A stretch of DNA of 64,000 nt from Pseudomonas kribbensis (GCF_003352185.1 NZ_CP029608.1:3906001-3970000), one strand, 5' to 3'; shown: positions 20,216 to 34,427, numbered from the stretch's first letter. A program made the numbers and translations. The notes: generated by a model not told the origin, from the sequence alone.

Positions 20216-20511
20216 AACGCTTCTTTTCCTGCGCCAGCGGCGCGTCCATCTATTGAATGACGATAAAAAACTGCCCAATCCAGGCAGGTAAAAAATTGAC
20301 GGGCGCAACTGAGACTACTTTTAACACTGCGCCCGGTCTTTTATAAACACGGCACGCTGCGAATATTCTGTAACAGCCCGGCATTGTACGGGTTTGCGCG
20401 TTCGATGCCATGCTTCGAACCCCATGTTCAAGCATAGCCAAGCAGACCAAACCTGCGACGCAATTTGAGCATGCATTGTCTTTTGTGACAAAGGCTTATG
20501 AGGTGTATTTG
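20216..20511. other. Divergent intergenic region between ftsK and aat
   Basis: It carries a plausible minus-strand -10 (TACAAT, plus-strand positions 20383-20388) for ftsK. In P. aeruginosa trxB lies between these two genes; no thioredoxin reductase sequence is seen here. Nothing else is recognised. Confidence 0.5.
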
Positions 20512-20697
20512 ATGAACGTAGCGAAGCATGCACCCTCAAGCTCGTCGCCCGTCTACGACCGCATCCTGAAAGGCAAGTTGCAGCAGCGTCGACTTCGCGC
20601 AGGTTCGGGAGGACATTCGCGCCATTTAACGGCACACTTTGCAACGGGCCCCGCCGCCCACCGCCCTCCCCTTCTGCAAGCCTGGACGCCATGCTGA
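20512..20697 (+). CDS. Candidate small upstream ORF overlapping aat
   Basis: A 61-codon ORF beginning [17 protein letters not shown] with AGGTG about 7 bases before its ATG. Its stop overlaps the aat start by 7 bases, an arrangement that would allow translational coupling. The product is basic, with low-complexity Ser/Pro/His stretches, and matches nothing I recognise. It may simply be aat leader sequence with a chance open frame. Confidence 0.25.
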   Translation: MNVAKHAPSSSSPVYDRILKGKLQQRRLRAGSGGHSRHLTAHFATGPAAHRPPLLQAWTPC

Positions 20698-21371
20698 CTT
20701 GGTTACAACGCAATTCACTGACTTTCCCGCCACTGGAAAAGGCCATGCGCGATCCCAACGGATTGCTGGCGGCTGGCGGTGACCTGTCCGCCGATCGCCT
20801 GATCCAGGCCTATCGCCACGGCTGCTTTCCGTGGTTCTCCGAAGGACAGCCCATTCTCTGGTGGTCGCCGGATCCGCGCACCGTATTGTTTCCCGACGAA
20901 CTGCATGTCTCGCGCAGCCTGGGCAAACTGCTGCGCCAGCAACGCTATCAAGTGACCTTCGACAAGGACTTCGAAGCGGTTATCCGCGCCTGCGCCGCGC
21001 CACGGGATTACGCCGATGGCACCTGGATCACCGAGGCCATGCAGGATGCCTACATTGAACTGCACCAGCGGGGCTTCGCCCATTCAGTGGAAGTGTGGGA
21101 TGAGGGCAAACTGGTCGGCGGCCTCTATGGCCTGGCGATGGGGCAGCTGTTTTTCGGTGAATCGATGTTCAGTCGCGCCGACAATGCCTCCAAGTACGGC
21201 TTTGCCACACTGGTACGGCACCTGAAAGACTCGGGGTTCGTGCTGATCGACTGCCAGATGCCGACCGATCATCTGCACAGCCTGGGCGCCCGGGCAATTT
21301 CCCGCCCCGCCTTTGCCGAGTATCTGGCTCGACACCTCGACCGGCCCAATTTGGCCACCTGGGTTTGCTGA
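20691..21371 (+). CDS. aat: Leucyl/phenylalanyl-tRNA-protein transferase
   Basis: A 226-residue enzyme that adds Leu or Phe from aminoacyl-tRNA to N-terminal Lys or Arg, making type 2 N-degrons for ClpS-ClpAP. Family features are visible: [22 protein letters not shown] near the N-terminus, [20 protein letters not shown], and [19 protein letters not shown] in the acyl-transferase domain. Full length. It sits next to ate and near clpA-clpS, so all the parts of the N-degron pathway are encoded within 5 kb. Confidence 0.96.
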   Translation: MLTWLQRNSLTFPPLEKAMRDPNGLLAAGGDLSADRLIQAYRHGCFPWFSEGQPILWWSPDPRTVLFPDELHVSRSLGKLLRQQRYQVTFDKDFEAVIRACAAPRDYADGTWITEAMQDAYIELHQRGFAHSVEVWDEGKLVGGLYGLAMGQLFFGESMFSRADNASKYGFATLVRHLKDSGFVLIDCQMPTDHLHSLGARAISRPAFAEYLARHLDRPNLATWVC

Positions 21372-21429
21372 GCGACTTTTGCGCGCGTGGCTTACACTTA
21401 ATTCACCAGCTTACCCCTGAGGGTTGATC

Positions 21430-22137
21430 ATGACCGAGTTGGCGCGGTTGAAGTTTTATGCCACTCAGCCTCACTCCTGCAGTTATCTGCCCGAGGAACA
21501 GGCCACGACCCTGTTTCTCGACCCGAGCCAGCCCATGGATGTGCATGTCTACGCAGACCTGTCGGAAATGGGCTTTCGTCGCAGCGGCGATCATCTGTAC
21601 CGCCCGCATTGCCAGAACTGCAATGCCTGCGTGCCTGCGCGCATTCCGGTGGCGCAGTTCAACCCGAATCGCCAACAAAAGCGCATTTTCAAACGAAACG
21701 CCGACTTGCAGGTGCGCCCGGTCAAACCGGCCTTCAGCGAAGAGTATTTCGATCTTTATCAGCGCTACATCGAACAGCGCCACGCCGACGGCGACATGTA
21801 CCCGCCAAGCCGTGATCAATTCTCGACTTTTCTGGTTCGCGACCTGCCCTTCTCACGCTTCTATGAGTTTCGGCTCGACGGACGGTTGCTGGCCGTCGCC
21901 GTCACCGACCTGCTGCCCAACGGCCTGTCGGCGGTCTATACCTTTTACGAACCGGATGAAGAGCGTCGCAGCCTGGGACGCTACGCCATCCTCTGGCAAA
22001 TCGGCGAAGCCCAGCGGCTGGGGCTCGAAGCGGTGTACCTGGGTTACTGGATCAAAAACTGCAAAAAGATGAACTACAAGACCCAATATCGACCTATCGA
22101 ACTGCTGATTAATCAGCGCTGGGTTATCCTGAACTGA
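21430..22137 (+). CDS. ate: Aspartate/glutamate leucyltransferase (Bpt/Ate)
   Basis: A 235-residue member of the bacterial arginyl-transferase-like family, which uses Leu-tRNA to tag N-terminal Asp or Glu. The cysteine-rich N-terminal region ([17 protein letters not shown], ~57-73) and the C-terminal GNAT-like half with [18 protein letters not shown] are typical. ATG 21430 is preceded by GAGGG and preferred over the TTG 6 bases upstream. It lies 58 bases after aat, probably in the same transcript. Confidence 0.95.
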   Translation: MTELARLKFYATQPHSCSYLPEEQATTLFLDPSQPMDVHVYADLSEMGFRRSGDHLYRPHCQNCNACVPARIPVAQFNPNRQQKRIFKRNADLQVRPVKPAFSEEYFDLYQRYIEQRHADGDMYPPSRDQFSTFLVRDLPFSRFYEFRLDGRLLAVAVTDLLPNGLSAVYTFYEPDEERRSLGRYAILWQIGEAQRLGLEAVYLGYWIKNCKKMNYKTQYRPIELLINQRWVILN

Positions 22138-22155
22138 ATGCAAGCCCTAAACCCC

Positions 22156-22185
22156 TTGGCGTAAACCCCATTTTTCGGGCACAAT
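22156..22185 (+). promoter_or_regulatory. Possible sigma-70 promoter of infA
   Basis: TTGGCG and CACAAT are separated by 18 bases and lie about 65 bases before the infA start. Moderate match only. Confidence 0.35.
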
Positions 22186-22249
22186 GCACGCCGCTTTTGC
22201 CTGGCGCAGTTGCACCGGGCCATTCATTGGATACCGAGGGCTTTACTGC

Positions 22250-22468
22250 ATGTCGAAAGAAGACAGCTTCGAAATGGAAGGCACTGTCGTCGACACCCTG
22301 CCCAACACCATGTTTCGTGTGGAGTTGGAAAATGGGCACGTCGTAACCGCGCATATTTCCGGCAAGATGCGCAAGAACTACATTCGTATTCTTACCGGTG
22401 ACAAAGTGCGCGTCGAGCTGACGCCCTATGACTTGAGCAAAGGGCGTATTACTTACCGCGCTCGCTAA
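22250..22468 (+). CDS. infA: Translation initiation factor IF-1
   Basis: A 72-residue S1/OB-fold protein binding the ribosomal A site during initiation. The sequence [20 protein letters not shown] through GRITYRAR is the standard full-length bacterial IF-1. A strong terminator follows, so it ends a transcription unit. Confidence 0.98.
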
Positions 22469-22482
22469 TCAAGTCAATACAA

Positions 22483-22514
22483 GACGCCCGGCATTTGCCG
22501 GGCGTTTTTGTTTG
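22483..22514 (+). terminator. Rho-independent terminator after infA
   Basis: An ACGCCCGGC/GCCGGGCGT stem with an ATTT loop is followed by TTTTGTTTG. Confidence 0.9.
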
Positions 22515-22556
22515 TCTGGGATTTAGCGTGTTGGGTTTGTGCTTGATTTTTTGGGG

Positions 22557-23221
22557 CATATCCGTTGCTTCGGGTGCTGCCGCTGGCGGTTTCGCTCTTA
22601 CGGCGAGTCACCTTTTCCAAACGCCGGAATGCCGGCCCAGCGAAAAGTAAGCAAAAGGCTTTGCCCCGGCGTACGGCACTTCGCTTAGGCTCAGTGTTCC
22701 CTCGCTACGGTGTCCATCAGGGGGCATCGCCTACGGTTTGCTTCGCTGCACCTCCTCTCGATGAATGCGGCTTCGCCGCACGGCGCTGCGCGCCTACCCC
22801 CTGATGGACACCTCCGCTCGGCCTGCCGAAGGGGCAAAAAATCAAAAGCCAGAGCCAGAGCAAAAGCCAGATCAAGAGCCCCCGCTCCTCACCACTCAAC
22901 ACGATGAGCGTTAGCTCGAGTACCGCTTTTTGATCGCAGGGCCCGTCGGCAGGCTGAGTGGAGGGATTGATCCGGGGGTGGGAGCGCAGCGACCGTTTGG
23001 CGAAGCCAAACACATCGAGAGGAGGTGCAGCGAAGCAAACCGTAGGCGATGCCCCCGGATCGATCCCGGAGCGAAGGAACCCCGAGCCTCAGCGAGGGGC
23101 CGTACGTAAGGGTAGAGACCTTTTGGTTACTTTTGGCTGGGCCGGCATTCCGGGCGTTTGCCAAAAGTGACCCGCCGTAAGGGCGGAACCATAAGCCGCA
23201 GCACCCGAAGAAACGGATATT
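22557..23221. repeat. Large intergenic inverted repeat, two ~275-bp arms
   Basis: The left arm (about 22557-22835) and the reverse complement of the right arm (about 22943-23221) align from their outer ends, both beginning ATATCCGTT, with substitutions and small indels. They share CTTCGGGTGCTGC, GGAATGCCGGCCCAGC and the longer GGGGGCATCGCCTACGGTTTGC block. About 107 bases separate the arms. No credible gene is inside; the open frames are repeat-borne. Such long G+C-rich intergenic repeats recur in P. fluorescens genomes. The family name was not checked. Confidence 0.85.
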
Positions 23222-23242
23222 CACACCCAACAACCAGACAAC

Positions 23243-23267
23243 AAAAAGGCGCCCGAAGGCGCCTTTT
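23243..23267 (-). terminator. Terminator after clpA
   Basis: A GGCGCC/GGCGCC stem with a tetraloop (CGAA on the plus strand, TTCG on the minus) is flanked by T runs on the minus strand. It lies 14 bases past the clpA stop and could work in both directions. Confidence 0.85.
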
Positions 23268-23280
23268 CACTTACCAGCCA

Positions 23281-25551
23281 TCAAGCCATTTCTGCGGTGG
23301 TCTCGAAGTCAAACGTCAGCTCACCATCCTTGATGTCGATGTGCACCACACCGCCATGCTCGGCCAGTTCGCCAAACAGAATCTCCTCCGCCAGCGGACG
23401 CTTGATCTTGTCCTGGATCAGACGCGCCATCGGGCGAGCGCCCATTGCAGAGTCGTAGCCACCGGCCGCGAGCCAGCTGCGCGCCGCGTCGGTAACCTCC
23501 AGAAGCACCCGCTTGTCTTCCAGCTGCGCCTGAAGTTCGGTAAGGAACTTGTCCACCACGCTTTTGATGACCTCGTGACTGAGGCGACCAAATTGAATGA
23601 TGGTGTCCAGGCGGTTGCGGAATTCCGGCGTAAAGCTCTTCTTGATCACTTCCATCGCATCGGACGAGTGGTCCTGATGAGTGAAACCGATCGAAGCACG
23701 CGCCGCGGTTTCGGCACCGGCGTTGGTGGTCATGATCACGATCACGTTGCGGAAATCCGCCTTGCGCCCGTTGTTGTCGGTCAGCGTGCCGTGGTCCATC
23801 ACCTGCAGCAGCAGGTTGAAGACTTCCGGATGCGCCTTCTCGATTTCATCGAGCAGCAATACGCAATGCGGTTGCTTGGTAATCGCCTCGGTCAGCAGAC
23901 CGCCCTGGTCGAAACCGACATAACCCGGAGGCGCACCGATCAGACGCGATACGGTGTGGCGCTCCATGTACTCGGACATGTCGAAACGAACCAGCTCGAT
24001 CCCCAGCGCCTTGGCCAATTGCCGCGCGGCCTCGGTTTTACCGACACCGGTAGGCCCGGCGAACAGGAACGAACCGACCGGTTTGTCCGGCGATTTGAGG
24101 CCGGCACGGGACAGCTTGATCGCGGTCGACAGCGAATCGATCGCCGCATCCTGACCAAACACCGTCAATTTCAGGTCGCGCTCCAGGTTACGCAGCAGCT
24201 CCTTGTCGGAACTGGTGACGTGTTTTGGCGGAATCCGTGCGATCTTCGCCACGATGTCCTCGACCTGCGGCACGTCGATGCGTTTCACGCGCTTGTCGAC
24301 CGGCTGCAGACGCTGGTAGGCGCCCGCCTCGTCGATCACATCGATGGCCTTGTCCGGCATATGCCGGTCATTGATGTAGCGCGATGCCAGTTCTGCAGCG
24401 GCGCGCAGCGACTCATCGCTGTACTCGATGTTGTGGTGCTGCTCGAAACGCCCTTTCAGGCCGCGCAGGATGCCGATGGTGTCTTCCACAGACGGCTCGA
24501 CCACATCGACCTTCTGGAAGCGACGTGCCAGGGCACGGTCTTTTTCGAAGATGCCACGGAATTCCTGGAACGTGGTCGAACCGATGCAGCGAATGTCACC
24601 CGACGACAGCAGCGGCTTGAGCAGGTTCGAGGCATCCATGACGCCACCGGACGCAGCACCCGCACCGATGATGGTGTGGATCTCGTCGATGAACAGAATC
24701 GCCTGCGGACGTTTTTTCAGCTCACCGAGCAGCGCCTTGAAGCGCTTCTCGAAATCGCCGCGATATTTGGTGCCTGCGAGCAAGGCACCCAGATCGAGGG
24801 AATAAACGACGCTGTTGGCCAGCAGATCCGGCACCTGGTTGTCGACAATGCGCTTGGCCAGACCTTCGGCAATCGCGGTTTTACCCACACCTGCCTCGCC
24901 TACCAGCAACGGATTGTTCTTGCGCCGCCGCGCGAGAATCTGCGCGACACGCTCGACTTCCGTTTCACGCCCGACCAGCGGATCGATCCGGCCCTGGCGT
25001 GCGAGTTCGTTGAGGTTGCTGGCATACGCATCCAGCGGATTGCCTGAAGAAGAAGACTCACCGCCCTCGTCGTCCTGCATATCTTGTTCACCTTCAGAGT
25101 GATCGCCATGCCCCGGCACCTTGGAAATGCCATGGGCGATATAGTTGACGACATCGATTCGTGCAACGCTCTGCTGTTTCAGCAGGAACACTGCCTGACT
25201 CTCTTGCTCACTGAAGATTGCAACCAGCACATTGGCGCCGGTTACTTCGCGCTTGCCCGAGCTCTGTACATGAAAGACAGCACGTTGCAGCACACGCTGG
25301 AAGCCCAGGGTTGGCTGGGTTTCGCGATCTTCGTCATGGACGGGGATCAGCGGCGTGGTGGAGTCGATGAACTCCTGCAGGTCGTGCTTGAGTTTGTCGA
25401 GGTTTGCGCCGCAGGCACGCAATACGGTGGCGGCAGCCTCATTGTCCAATAGGGCCAGCAGCAGGTGTTCGACGGTCATGAACTCATGACGCTTCGAACG
25501 AGCCTCCTTGAAGGCAAGATTGAGGGTGACTTCGAGCTCGCGGTTTAACAT
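23281..25551 (-). CDS. clpA: ATP-dependent Clp protease ATP-binding subunit ClpA
   Basis: A 756-residue double-ring AAA+ unfoldase feeding substrates to ClpP. It has an N-domain (~1-145) that docks ClpS, a D1 module with Walker A GEAGVGKTAIAEGL (~217), and a D2 module with GPTGVGKTEAARQL (~498). The IGF loop for ClpP docking is in ASIGFTHQDHSSDAM (~617). An acidic linker rich in Glu, Asp and Ser lies at ~152-172. It is 30 bases downstream of clpS. The N-end-rule adaptor and tagging enzymes are its neighbours. Confidence 0.97.
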   Translation of the reverse strand: MLNRELEVTLNLAFKEARSKRHEFMTVEHLLLALLDNEAAATVLRACGANLDKLKHDLQEFIDSTTPLIPVHDEDRETQPTLGFQRVLQRAVFHVQSSGKREVTGANVLVAIFSEQESQAVFLLKQQSVARIDVVNYIAHGISKVPGHGDHSEGEQDMQDDEGGESSSSGNPLDAYASNLNELARQGRIDPLVGRETEVERVAQILARRRKNNPLLVGEAGVGKTAIAEGLAKRIVDNQVPDLLANSVVYSLDLGALLAGTKYRGDFEKRFKALLGELKKRPQAILFIDEIHTIIGAGAASGGVMDASNLLKPLLSSGDIRCIGSTTFQEFRGIFEKDRALARRFQKVDVVEPSVEDTIGILRGLKGRFEQHHNIEYSDESLRAAAELASRYINDRHMPDKAIDVIDEAGAYQRLQPVDKRVKRIDVPQVEDIVAKIARIPPKHVTSSDKELLRNLERDLKLTVFGQDAAIDSLSTAIKLSRAGLKSPDKPVGSFLFAGPTGVGKTEAARQLAKALGIELVRFDMSEYMERHTVSRLIGAPPGYVGFDQGGLLTEAITKQPHCVLLLDEIEKAHPEVFNLLLQVMDHGTLTDNNGRKADFRNVIVIMTTNAGAETAARASIGFTHQDHSSDAMEVIKKSFTPEFRNRLDTIIQFGRLSHEVIKSVVDKFLTELQAQLEDKRVLLEVTDAARSWLAAGGYDSAMGARPMARLIQDKIKRPLAEEILFGELAEHGGVVHIDIKDGELTFDFETTAEMA

Positions 25552-25581
25552 AGCTTCACCTCATACCCAAGTGGTCGGCGA

Positions 25582-25965
25582 TTAACCGTCCTTCTCGATT
25601 TCACAGAGTAGCGGATGCTGGCTTTCCCTGGCGTACTGGTTGACCTGCATGGCCTTTGTCTCGGCGATGTCGCGGGTAAACACTCCACATACTGCCCGCC
25701 CTTCTGTGTGGACGGCCAGCATGACCTTGGTCGCCAGCTCGCGATTCAGGTTAAAAAACACCTCGAGCACTTCGACGACGAAATCCATCGGTGTGTAGTC
25801 ATCATTAAACAAAACCACCTTGTACATCGGCGGCGCCTGTAACGCAGGCTTTGCTTCCTGAACAGCAACGCCTGCCGAATCGTCGTCGTGCTCCTGTGGA
25901 AGATCCTTTTGGAGAAGCGGGCGATCCTGATTGAATGTTAGTCGAATCTGGCTGATTGCATGCAT
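25582..25965 (-). CDS. clpS: ClpAP adaptor ClpS
   Basis: A 127-residue adaptor recognising N-terminal Leu, Phe, Tyr and Trp. The hydrophobic pocket residues are in [20 protein letters not shown] (~48-67), with the conserved HTEG (~85) and C-terminal EKDG. The flexible N-terminal extension (~45 residues) is needed for ClpA engagement. First gene of clpS-clpA. Confidence 0.96.
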   Translation of the reverse strand: MHAISQIRLTFNQDRPLLQKDLPQEHDDDSAGVAVQEAKPALQAPPMYKVVLFNDDYTPMDFVVEVLEVFFNLNRELATKVMLAVHTEGRAVCGVFTRDIAETKAMQVNQYARESQHPLLCEIEKDG

Positions 25966-26189
25966 GGAAAGAAAGGTTCGTCAGTTGTGCAAATACAGTG
26001 GTGGGGGCGGCTTGACACGTTTTCAACTCCGACTGCCCGGTCACCTTGACTATCGGGAAAACGGTGTTACAACCAATAGAACCCACAGTGGGTAAAAAAG
26101 ATCCGCGGAGTCAATCTTTTTAACGGATTCGACTGCGGATGAATTGGATGATACTCCAGCGATGGAGACTGTTGCAGAGGGATTTGAGC

Positions 26190-26471
26190 ATGGTTGTCGG
26201 CAAGGTGAAATGGTTCAACAATGCCAAGGGGTTCGGTTTCATCAATACCGACGCCCGCGAGGGGAAAGACGAGGACGGCAAGGAAATCGATTTCTTTGCA
26301 CACTACTCCGCCATTGAAATGGACGGATACAAAACCCTCAAAGCCGGGCAAATCGTCAAATTCGAGATCGTGCAAGGGCCCAAAGGCCTGCACGCCACAA
26401 AAATTCAGAATGTCGAGGCTGCAAAAGACGCCGTCTCGCCAGCAGCTCATCACCAGTCAGTGACCAGCTGA
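26190..26471 (+). CDS. cspD: Cold shock domain protein CspD
   Basis: A 93-residue protein with a single cold-shock domain (~1-70). The RNP1 motif KGFGFI and the RNP2-like region [10 protein letters not shown] are present; family members bind single-stranded DNA/RNA and inhibit replication in stationary phase. The C-terminal tail of ~20 residues is polar. ATG 26190 with AGAGGGA upstream is preferred over earlier in-frame starts. Divergent from clpS, a conserved arrangement. Confidence 0.92.
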   Translation: MVVGKVKWFNNAKGFGFINTDAREGKDEDGKEIDFFAHYSAIEMDGYKTLKAGQIVKFEIVQGPKGLHATKIQNVEAAKDAVSPAAHHQSVTS

Positions 26472-26497
26472 AGCAACCAGAACACCTGCCAGAAAAC

Positions 26498-26533
26498 AAA
26501 CCGCCCGGCTCGATCACTCGAGCCGGGCGGTTT
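26498..26533. terminator. Bidirectional terminator between cspD and icd
   Basis: A long AAACCGCCCGGCTCGA stem with a TCAC loop has A/T flanks on both sides, placed between converging genes. Confidence 0.85.
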
Positions 26534-26550
26534 CGTTGCAGCTGCCTGTC

Positions 26551-27807
26551 TTACATGTGCTTGACGATCGCCTCACCGAAGCCCGAAGAAGACACTAGCG
26601 TGGCGCCTTCCATCAGACGTTCGAAGTCGTAGGTCACGGTCTTGGCCTTGATCGCGCCGTTGGTGCCTTTGATGATCAGATCCGCTGCCTCGGTCCAGCC
26701 CAGATGACGCAGCATCATTTCGGCCGACAGGATCACCGAACCCGGGTTGACCTGGTCCTTGCCGGCATATTTCGGCGCGGTACCGTGAGTCGCCTCGAAC
26801 ATGGCCACGGTGTCGGACAGGTTGGCGCCCGGCGCGATACCGATACCGCCCACTTCCGCCGCCAGGGCGTCGGACAGGTAGTCACCGTTCAAGTTAAGGG
26901 TGGCGATCACATCGTATTCGGCCGGGCGCAGCAGGATCTGCTGGAGCATGGCATCGGCGATGGCGTCCTTGACGATGACTTCGCGGCCGGTTTTCGGGTT
27001 CTTGAATTTCATCCACGGGCCGCCATCCAGCAGCTCGGCACCGAATTCATCCCGCGCGACCTCGTAGCCCCAGTCCTTGAAGGCACCTTCGGTGAATTTC
27101 ATGATGTTGCCCTTGTGCACGATGGTCAGCGACTTGCGATCGTTGTCCACCACGTATTGCAGGGCCTTGCGCACCAGACGCTTGGTACCTTCTTTCGAAA
27201 CCGGCTTGATGCCGATACCGCAATCCTGGTCGAAACGGATCTTGGTGACGCCCATTTCCTCTTTCAGGAACTTGATGACCTTGGTGGCCTCAGGGGAGCC
27301 GGCCTTCCATTCGATGCCGGCATAGATGTCTTCGGAGTTCTCGCGGAAGATCACCATGTCGACGTCGCCAGGCTTTTTCACCGGGCTCGGTACACCTTCG
27401 AACCACACCACAGGGCGCAGGCAGACATAGAGATCGAGCTGTTGACGCAGGGCAACGTTGAGGGAACGGATGCCGCCACCGACCGGGGTGGTCAGCGGGC
27501 CCTTGATGGAAACCACGTAATCTTTAACGGCGTCCAGGGTTTCCTGGGGCAGCCAGGTGTCCTGGTCATAGACTTGAGTTGCTTTTTCGCCAGCATAAAC
27601 CTCCATCCAGGAAATCTTGCGCTTGCCCCCGTAGGCCTTGGCCACGGCAGCATCAACCACTTTGATCATCACAGGGCTGACGTCGACGCCAATGCCGTCA
27701 CCTTCAATGAAGGGAATGATCGGGTTATCAGGGACATTGAGAGAATGGTCTGCGTTGACGGTGATTTTGTCGCCGACGGCTGGAACCTGAATCTTCTTGT
27801 AACCCAT
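26551..27807 (-). CDS. icd: NADP-dependent isocitrate dehydrogenase (homodimeric type)
   Basis: A 418-residue TCA-cycle enzyme producing 2-oxoglutarate, CO2 and NADPH. The substrate-binding and phosphorylation segment [13 protein letters not shown] (~118-130) contains the serine targeted by IDH kinase/phosphatase in enteric bacteria. [25 protein letters not shown] is the family signature. ATG 27807 has GGAG 6 bases upstream; the longer open frame to 27900 is not family-like. It is divergent from the unrelated monomeric idh, and aceA for the competing glyoxylate route is 10 kb away. Confidence 0.97.
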   Translation of the reverse strand: MGYKKIQVPAVGDKITVNADHSLNVPDNPIIPFIEGDGIGVDVSPVMIKVVDAAVAKAYGGKRKISWMEVYAGEKATQVYDQDTWLPQETLDAVKDYVVSIKGPLTTPVGGGIRSLNVALRQQLDLYVCLRPVVWFEGVPSPVKKPGDVDMVIFRENSEDIYAGIEWKAGSPEATKVIKFLKEEMGVTKIRFDQDCGIGIKPVSKEGTKRLVRKALQYVVDNDRKSLTIVHKGNIMKFTEGAFKDWGYEVARDEFGAELLDGGPWMKFKNPKTGREVIVKDAIADAMLQQILLRPAEYDVIATLNLNGDYLSDALAAEVGGIGIAPGANLSDTVAMFEATHGTAPKYAGKDQVNPGSVILSAEMMLRHLGWTEAADLIIKGTNGAIKAKTVTYDFERLMEGATLVSSSGFGEAIVKHM

Positions 27808-30514
<2,707 letters not shown>

Positions 30515-30533
30515 GGTTGTAAAGGGAACATCA

Positions 30534-30560
30534 CAAACCCCGGCCATGCGCCGGGGTTTG
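30534..30560 (+). terminator. Terminator after idh
   Basis: An AAACCCCGGC/GCCGGGGTTT stem (loop CATGC) is followed by GTGTTT. Confidence 0.75.
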
Positions 30561-30592
30561 TGTTTATGCCTTCCGCCCAGGAGATTCAATCA

Positions 30593-31039
30593 ATGCAATG
30601 GCTCCCCCACATCACCGTCGCCACCATCGTCGAGGACAACGGTCGTTTCCTGATGGTCGAGGAACACAAGGCCGGACGTAATGTGCTCAATCAGCCCGCC
30701 GGTCATCTGGACCCGGACGAAACCCTGATCGAAGCCGCCGTGCGCGAAACCCTCGAAGAAACCGGCTGGGACGTCGAACCCACCAGCGTGATAGGCATTT
30801 ATCTGTACACCGCACCGAGCAACGGCGTGACTTACCAGCGCGTATGCTTCAGCGCCAAAGCCGTGAAACACCACCCGGATTACCAACTGGACGACGGCAT
30901 CGTCGGCGCCAAGTGGCTGACCCGCGACGAATTATTGGCCCAGCGCGACAACTGGCGCAGCGAGCTGATCATCCGCTGCATCGATGATTATCTGGCCGGC
31001 AATCGCTTCGGTCTCGAACTGATCCGCCCTTCCCTTTAG
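30593..31039 (+). CDS. nudJ: Nudix hydrolase, NudJ-like
   Basis: A 148-residue Nudix protein with a complete Nudix box GHLDPDETLIEAAVRETLEETGW (G-x5-E-x7-REUxEExGU, about residues 36-58). NudJ hydrolyses nucleoside and thiamin-pyrimidine diphosphates and lies next to mnmA in many gamma-proteobacteria, as here. ATG 30593 (MQWLPHITVA) is preceded by AGGAG and matches the family start; an upstream ATG in the idh terminator region is rejected. Confidence 0.88.
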   Translation: MQWLPHITVATIVEDNGRFLMVEEHKAGRNVLNQPAGHLDPDETLIEAAVRETLEETGWDVEPTSVIGIYLYTAPSNGVTYQRVCFSAKAVKHHPDYQLDDGIVGAKWLTRDELLAQRDNWRSELIIRCIDDYLAGNRFGLELIRPSL

Positions 31040-31098
31040 CCTTGAGGCCGTGAGCCTGATAGAATCGCGTCCTTTTTCAAGACACTCATTGAATCCCT

Positions 31099-32223
31099 AT
31101 GCGTGATCCAGCCCCTTCTGACACATCCAAGAAGCGCGTCATTGTCGGCATGTCCGGCGGCGTGGACTCTTCCATTTCCGCTCTCCTGCTGATCGAGCAG
31201 GGTTATGAGGTGGAAGGCCTGTTCATGAAGAACTGGGAAGAAGACGACGGAACGGAATACTGCACCGCCATGGACGACCTGGCGGATGCCCAGGCCGTGT
31301 GCGACAAGATCGGTATCAAGCTGCATACCGCCAACTTCGCCGCCGAGTACTGGGACAACGTGTTCGAGCATTTCCTGGCCGAATACAAGGCCGGACGCAC
31401 GCCGAACCCGGACATCCTGTGCAACCGCGAGATCAAGTTCAAGGCATTCCTCGACTACGCCATGATGCTCGGCGCCGACCTGATCGCCACCGGCCACTAC
31501 GTGCGCCGCCGCGACATCGATGGCCGTACCGAACTGCTCAAGGGCCTGGACCCGAACAAGGATCAGAGCTACTTCCTGCACGCCGTCGGCGGTGAACAGA
31601 TCGCCAAGACCCTGTTCCCGGTCGGTGAGCTGGAGAAACCGGAAGTCCGTGCCATTGCCGAGAAATACGAGCTGGCCACCGCCAAGAAGAAGGATTCCAC
31701 CGGGATCTGCTTCATCGGCGAGCGTCGTTTCAGCGATTTCCTCAAGCAATACCTGCCGGCGCAACCGGGCGAGATCAAGACCACCGAAGGCGAAGTCATC
31801 GGCCGTCACCACGGCTTGATGTACCACACCATCGGCCAGCGTCAGGGCCTGGGCATCGGCGGCCTGAAAGACGCCGGCGACGAGCCGTGGTACGTGCTGC
31901 GCAAGGATCTGGACACCAACGAGCTGATCGTCGGCCAGGGCAACAACCATCCGTGGCTGTTCTCCAGCGCCCTGCTCGCCTCGGAAATCTATTGGGTCAA
32001 CCCGATCGATCTGAGCCAGCCGCTGCGCCTGACTGCCAAGGTCCGTTATCGCCAGAGCGATCAGGCCTGCACCCTGGAAAAAACCGCGACCGGCTATCGC
32101 GCCGTGTTCGACGAGCCGCAACGCGCGGTCACGCCGGGCCAGTCGGTGGTGTTCTATGACGGCGAAATCTGCCTCGGTGGCGGCGTGATCGAAGTCGCCG
32201 AGCCGTGGAGCGGCCAGGCATGA
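31099..32223 (+). CDS. mnmA: tRNA-specific 2-thiouridylase MnmA
   Basis: A 374-residue enzyme that adenylates U34 of tRNA-Lys/Glu/Gln and inserts sulfur received from TusE. It has the PP-loop GMSGGVDSS (~17-25), a first catalytic Cys in [12 protein letters not shown] (~110-120) and the persulfide Cys in [12 protein letters not shown] (~200-210). Full length. It overlaps hflD by 4 bases (ATGA). TusDCBE at 9-10.5 kb supplies its sulfur. Confidence 0.97.
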   Translation: MRDPAPSDTSKKRVIVGMSGGVDSSISALLLIEQGYEVEGLFMKNWEEDDGTEYCTAMDDLADAQAVCDKIGIKLHTANFAAEYWDNVFEHFLAEYKAGRTPNPDILCNREIKFKAFLDYAMMLGADLIATGHYVRRRDIDGRTELLKGLDPNKDQSYFLHAVGGEQIAKTLFPVGELEKPEVRAIAEKYELATAKKKDSTGICFIGERRFSDFLKQYLPAQPGEIKTTEGEVIGRHHGLMYHTIGQRQGLGIGGLKDAGDEPWYVLRKDLDTNELIVGQGNNHPWLFSSALLASEIYWVNPIDLSQPLRLTAKVRYRQSDQACTLEKTATGYRAVFDEPQRAVTPGQSVVFYDGEICLGGGVIEVAEPWSGQA

Positions 32224-32843
32224 GCCCGACCCAGGAGCAATTGACGGCTCTGGGCGGCGTGTTTCTCGCCGCCGTTCTGGTGGACCGGATCGCCAAGACC
32301 GGCCAGACCAACGAGGCCGGCCTGAGCTGCATGCTCGGCAGCCTGCTGGTTCGCGACCCCAAAGACACGCTGGACGTGTACGGCGGCGACGACATCAACC
32401 TGCGCGAGGGTTACCGCGCCTTGATCGGCGCCCTCGAACGCGACCCTAGCACCTTGCAGCGCGAGCCATTGCGCTACGCCCTGTCGATGCTCGGCCTCGA
32501 GCGACAACTGGCCAAACGCAACGACATGCTCGACGTGATCGGCAAGCGTCTGCCGCAGATCCAGTCGCAGGTCGAACATTTCGGCCCGGCCCACGAAAAC
32601 GTGATCGCCGCGTGTGGCGCGTTGTATCAGGACACCCTGAGCACGCTGCGCCAACGCATTCAGGTGCACGGCGACATGCGCAACCTGCAGCAGCCGAGCA
32701 ACGCCTCGAAGATTCGCGCCCTGCTGCTCGCCGGCATTCGTTCGGCACGCCTGTGGCGTCAGCTCGGCGGTCATCGCTGGCAGTTGGTGATCAGTCGTCG
32801 CAAGCTGCTCAAAGAGCTGTATCCGTTGATGCGCAGCGAGTAA
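32220..32843 (+). CDS. hflD: High frequency lysogenization protein HflD homolog
   Basis: A 207-residue helical protein starting [26 protein letters not shown], the usual HflD opening. In E. coli it is a membrane-associated protein that binds lambda CII; its general cellular role is unclear. It is translationally coupled to mnmA by an ATGA overlap, an arrangement conserved in gamma-proteobacteria. Confidence 0.93.
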   Translation: MSPTQEQLTALGGVFLAAVLVDRIAKTGQTNEAGLSCMLGSLLVRDPKDTLDVYGGDDINLREGYRALIGALERDPSTLQREPLRYALSMLGLERQLAKRNDMLDVIGKRLPQIQSQVEHFGPAHENVIAACGALYQDTLSTLRQRIQVHGDMRNLQQPSNASKIRALLLAGIRSARLWRQLGGHRWQLVISRRKLLKELYPLMRSE

Positions 32844-32883
32844 ATCGCCGCGCAATAAAAGCTTTGTAGTCTGTAACGCGTAA

Positions 32884-34341
<1,458 letters not shown>

Positions 34342-34362
34342 TCGACTGCTTGACCCGTTTGA

Positions 34363-34389
34363 GACGCCCGGCCGCGCCGGGCGTTTTTA
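34363..34389 (+). terminator. Terminator after purB
   Basis: A GACGCCCGGC/GCCGGGCGT hairpin is followed by TTTTTATT. Confidence 0.9.
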
Positions 34390-34427
34390 TTCCCGTCTGA
34401 AAAATGCTTTTTTTCAATAGGTTACAT

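Noticed and set aside
17762..20260. 832-codon plus-strand frame opposite ftsK
   Set aside because: A shadow frame rich in His, Arg, Asp and Gln with no domain; ftsK on the other strand is certain.
22565..23170. Several short open frames between infA and clpA
   Set aside because: They lie entirely in the inverted-repeat arms, have repeat-like Arg/Ser/Ala compositions and would change with each repeat copy.
23158..25047. 629-codon plus-strand frame opposite clpA
   Set aside because: Antisense shadow of clpA, which has intact AAA+ motifs.
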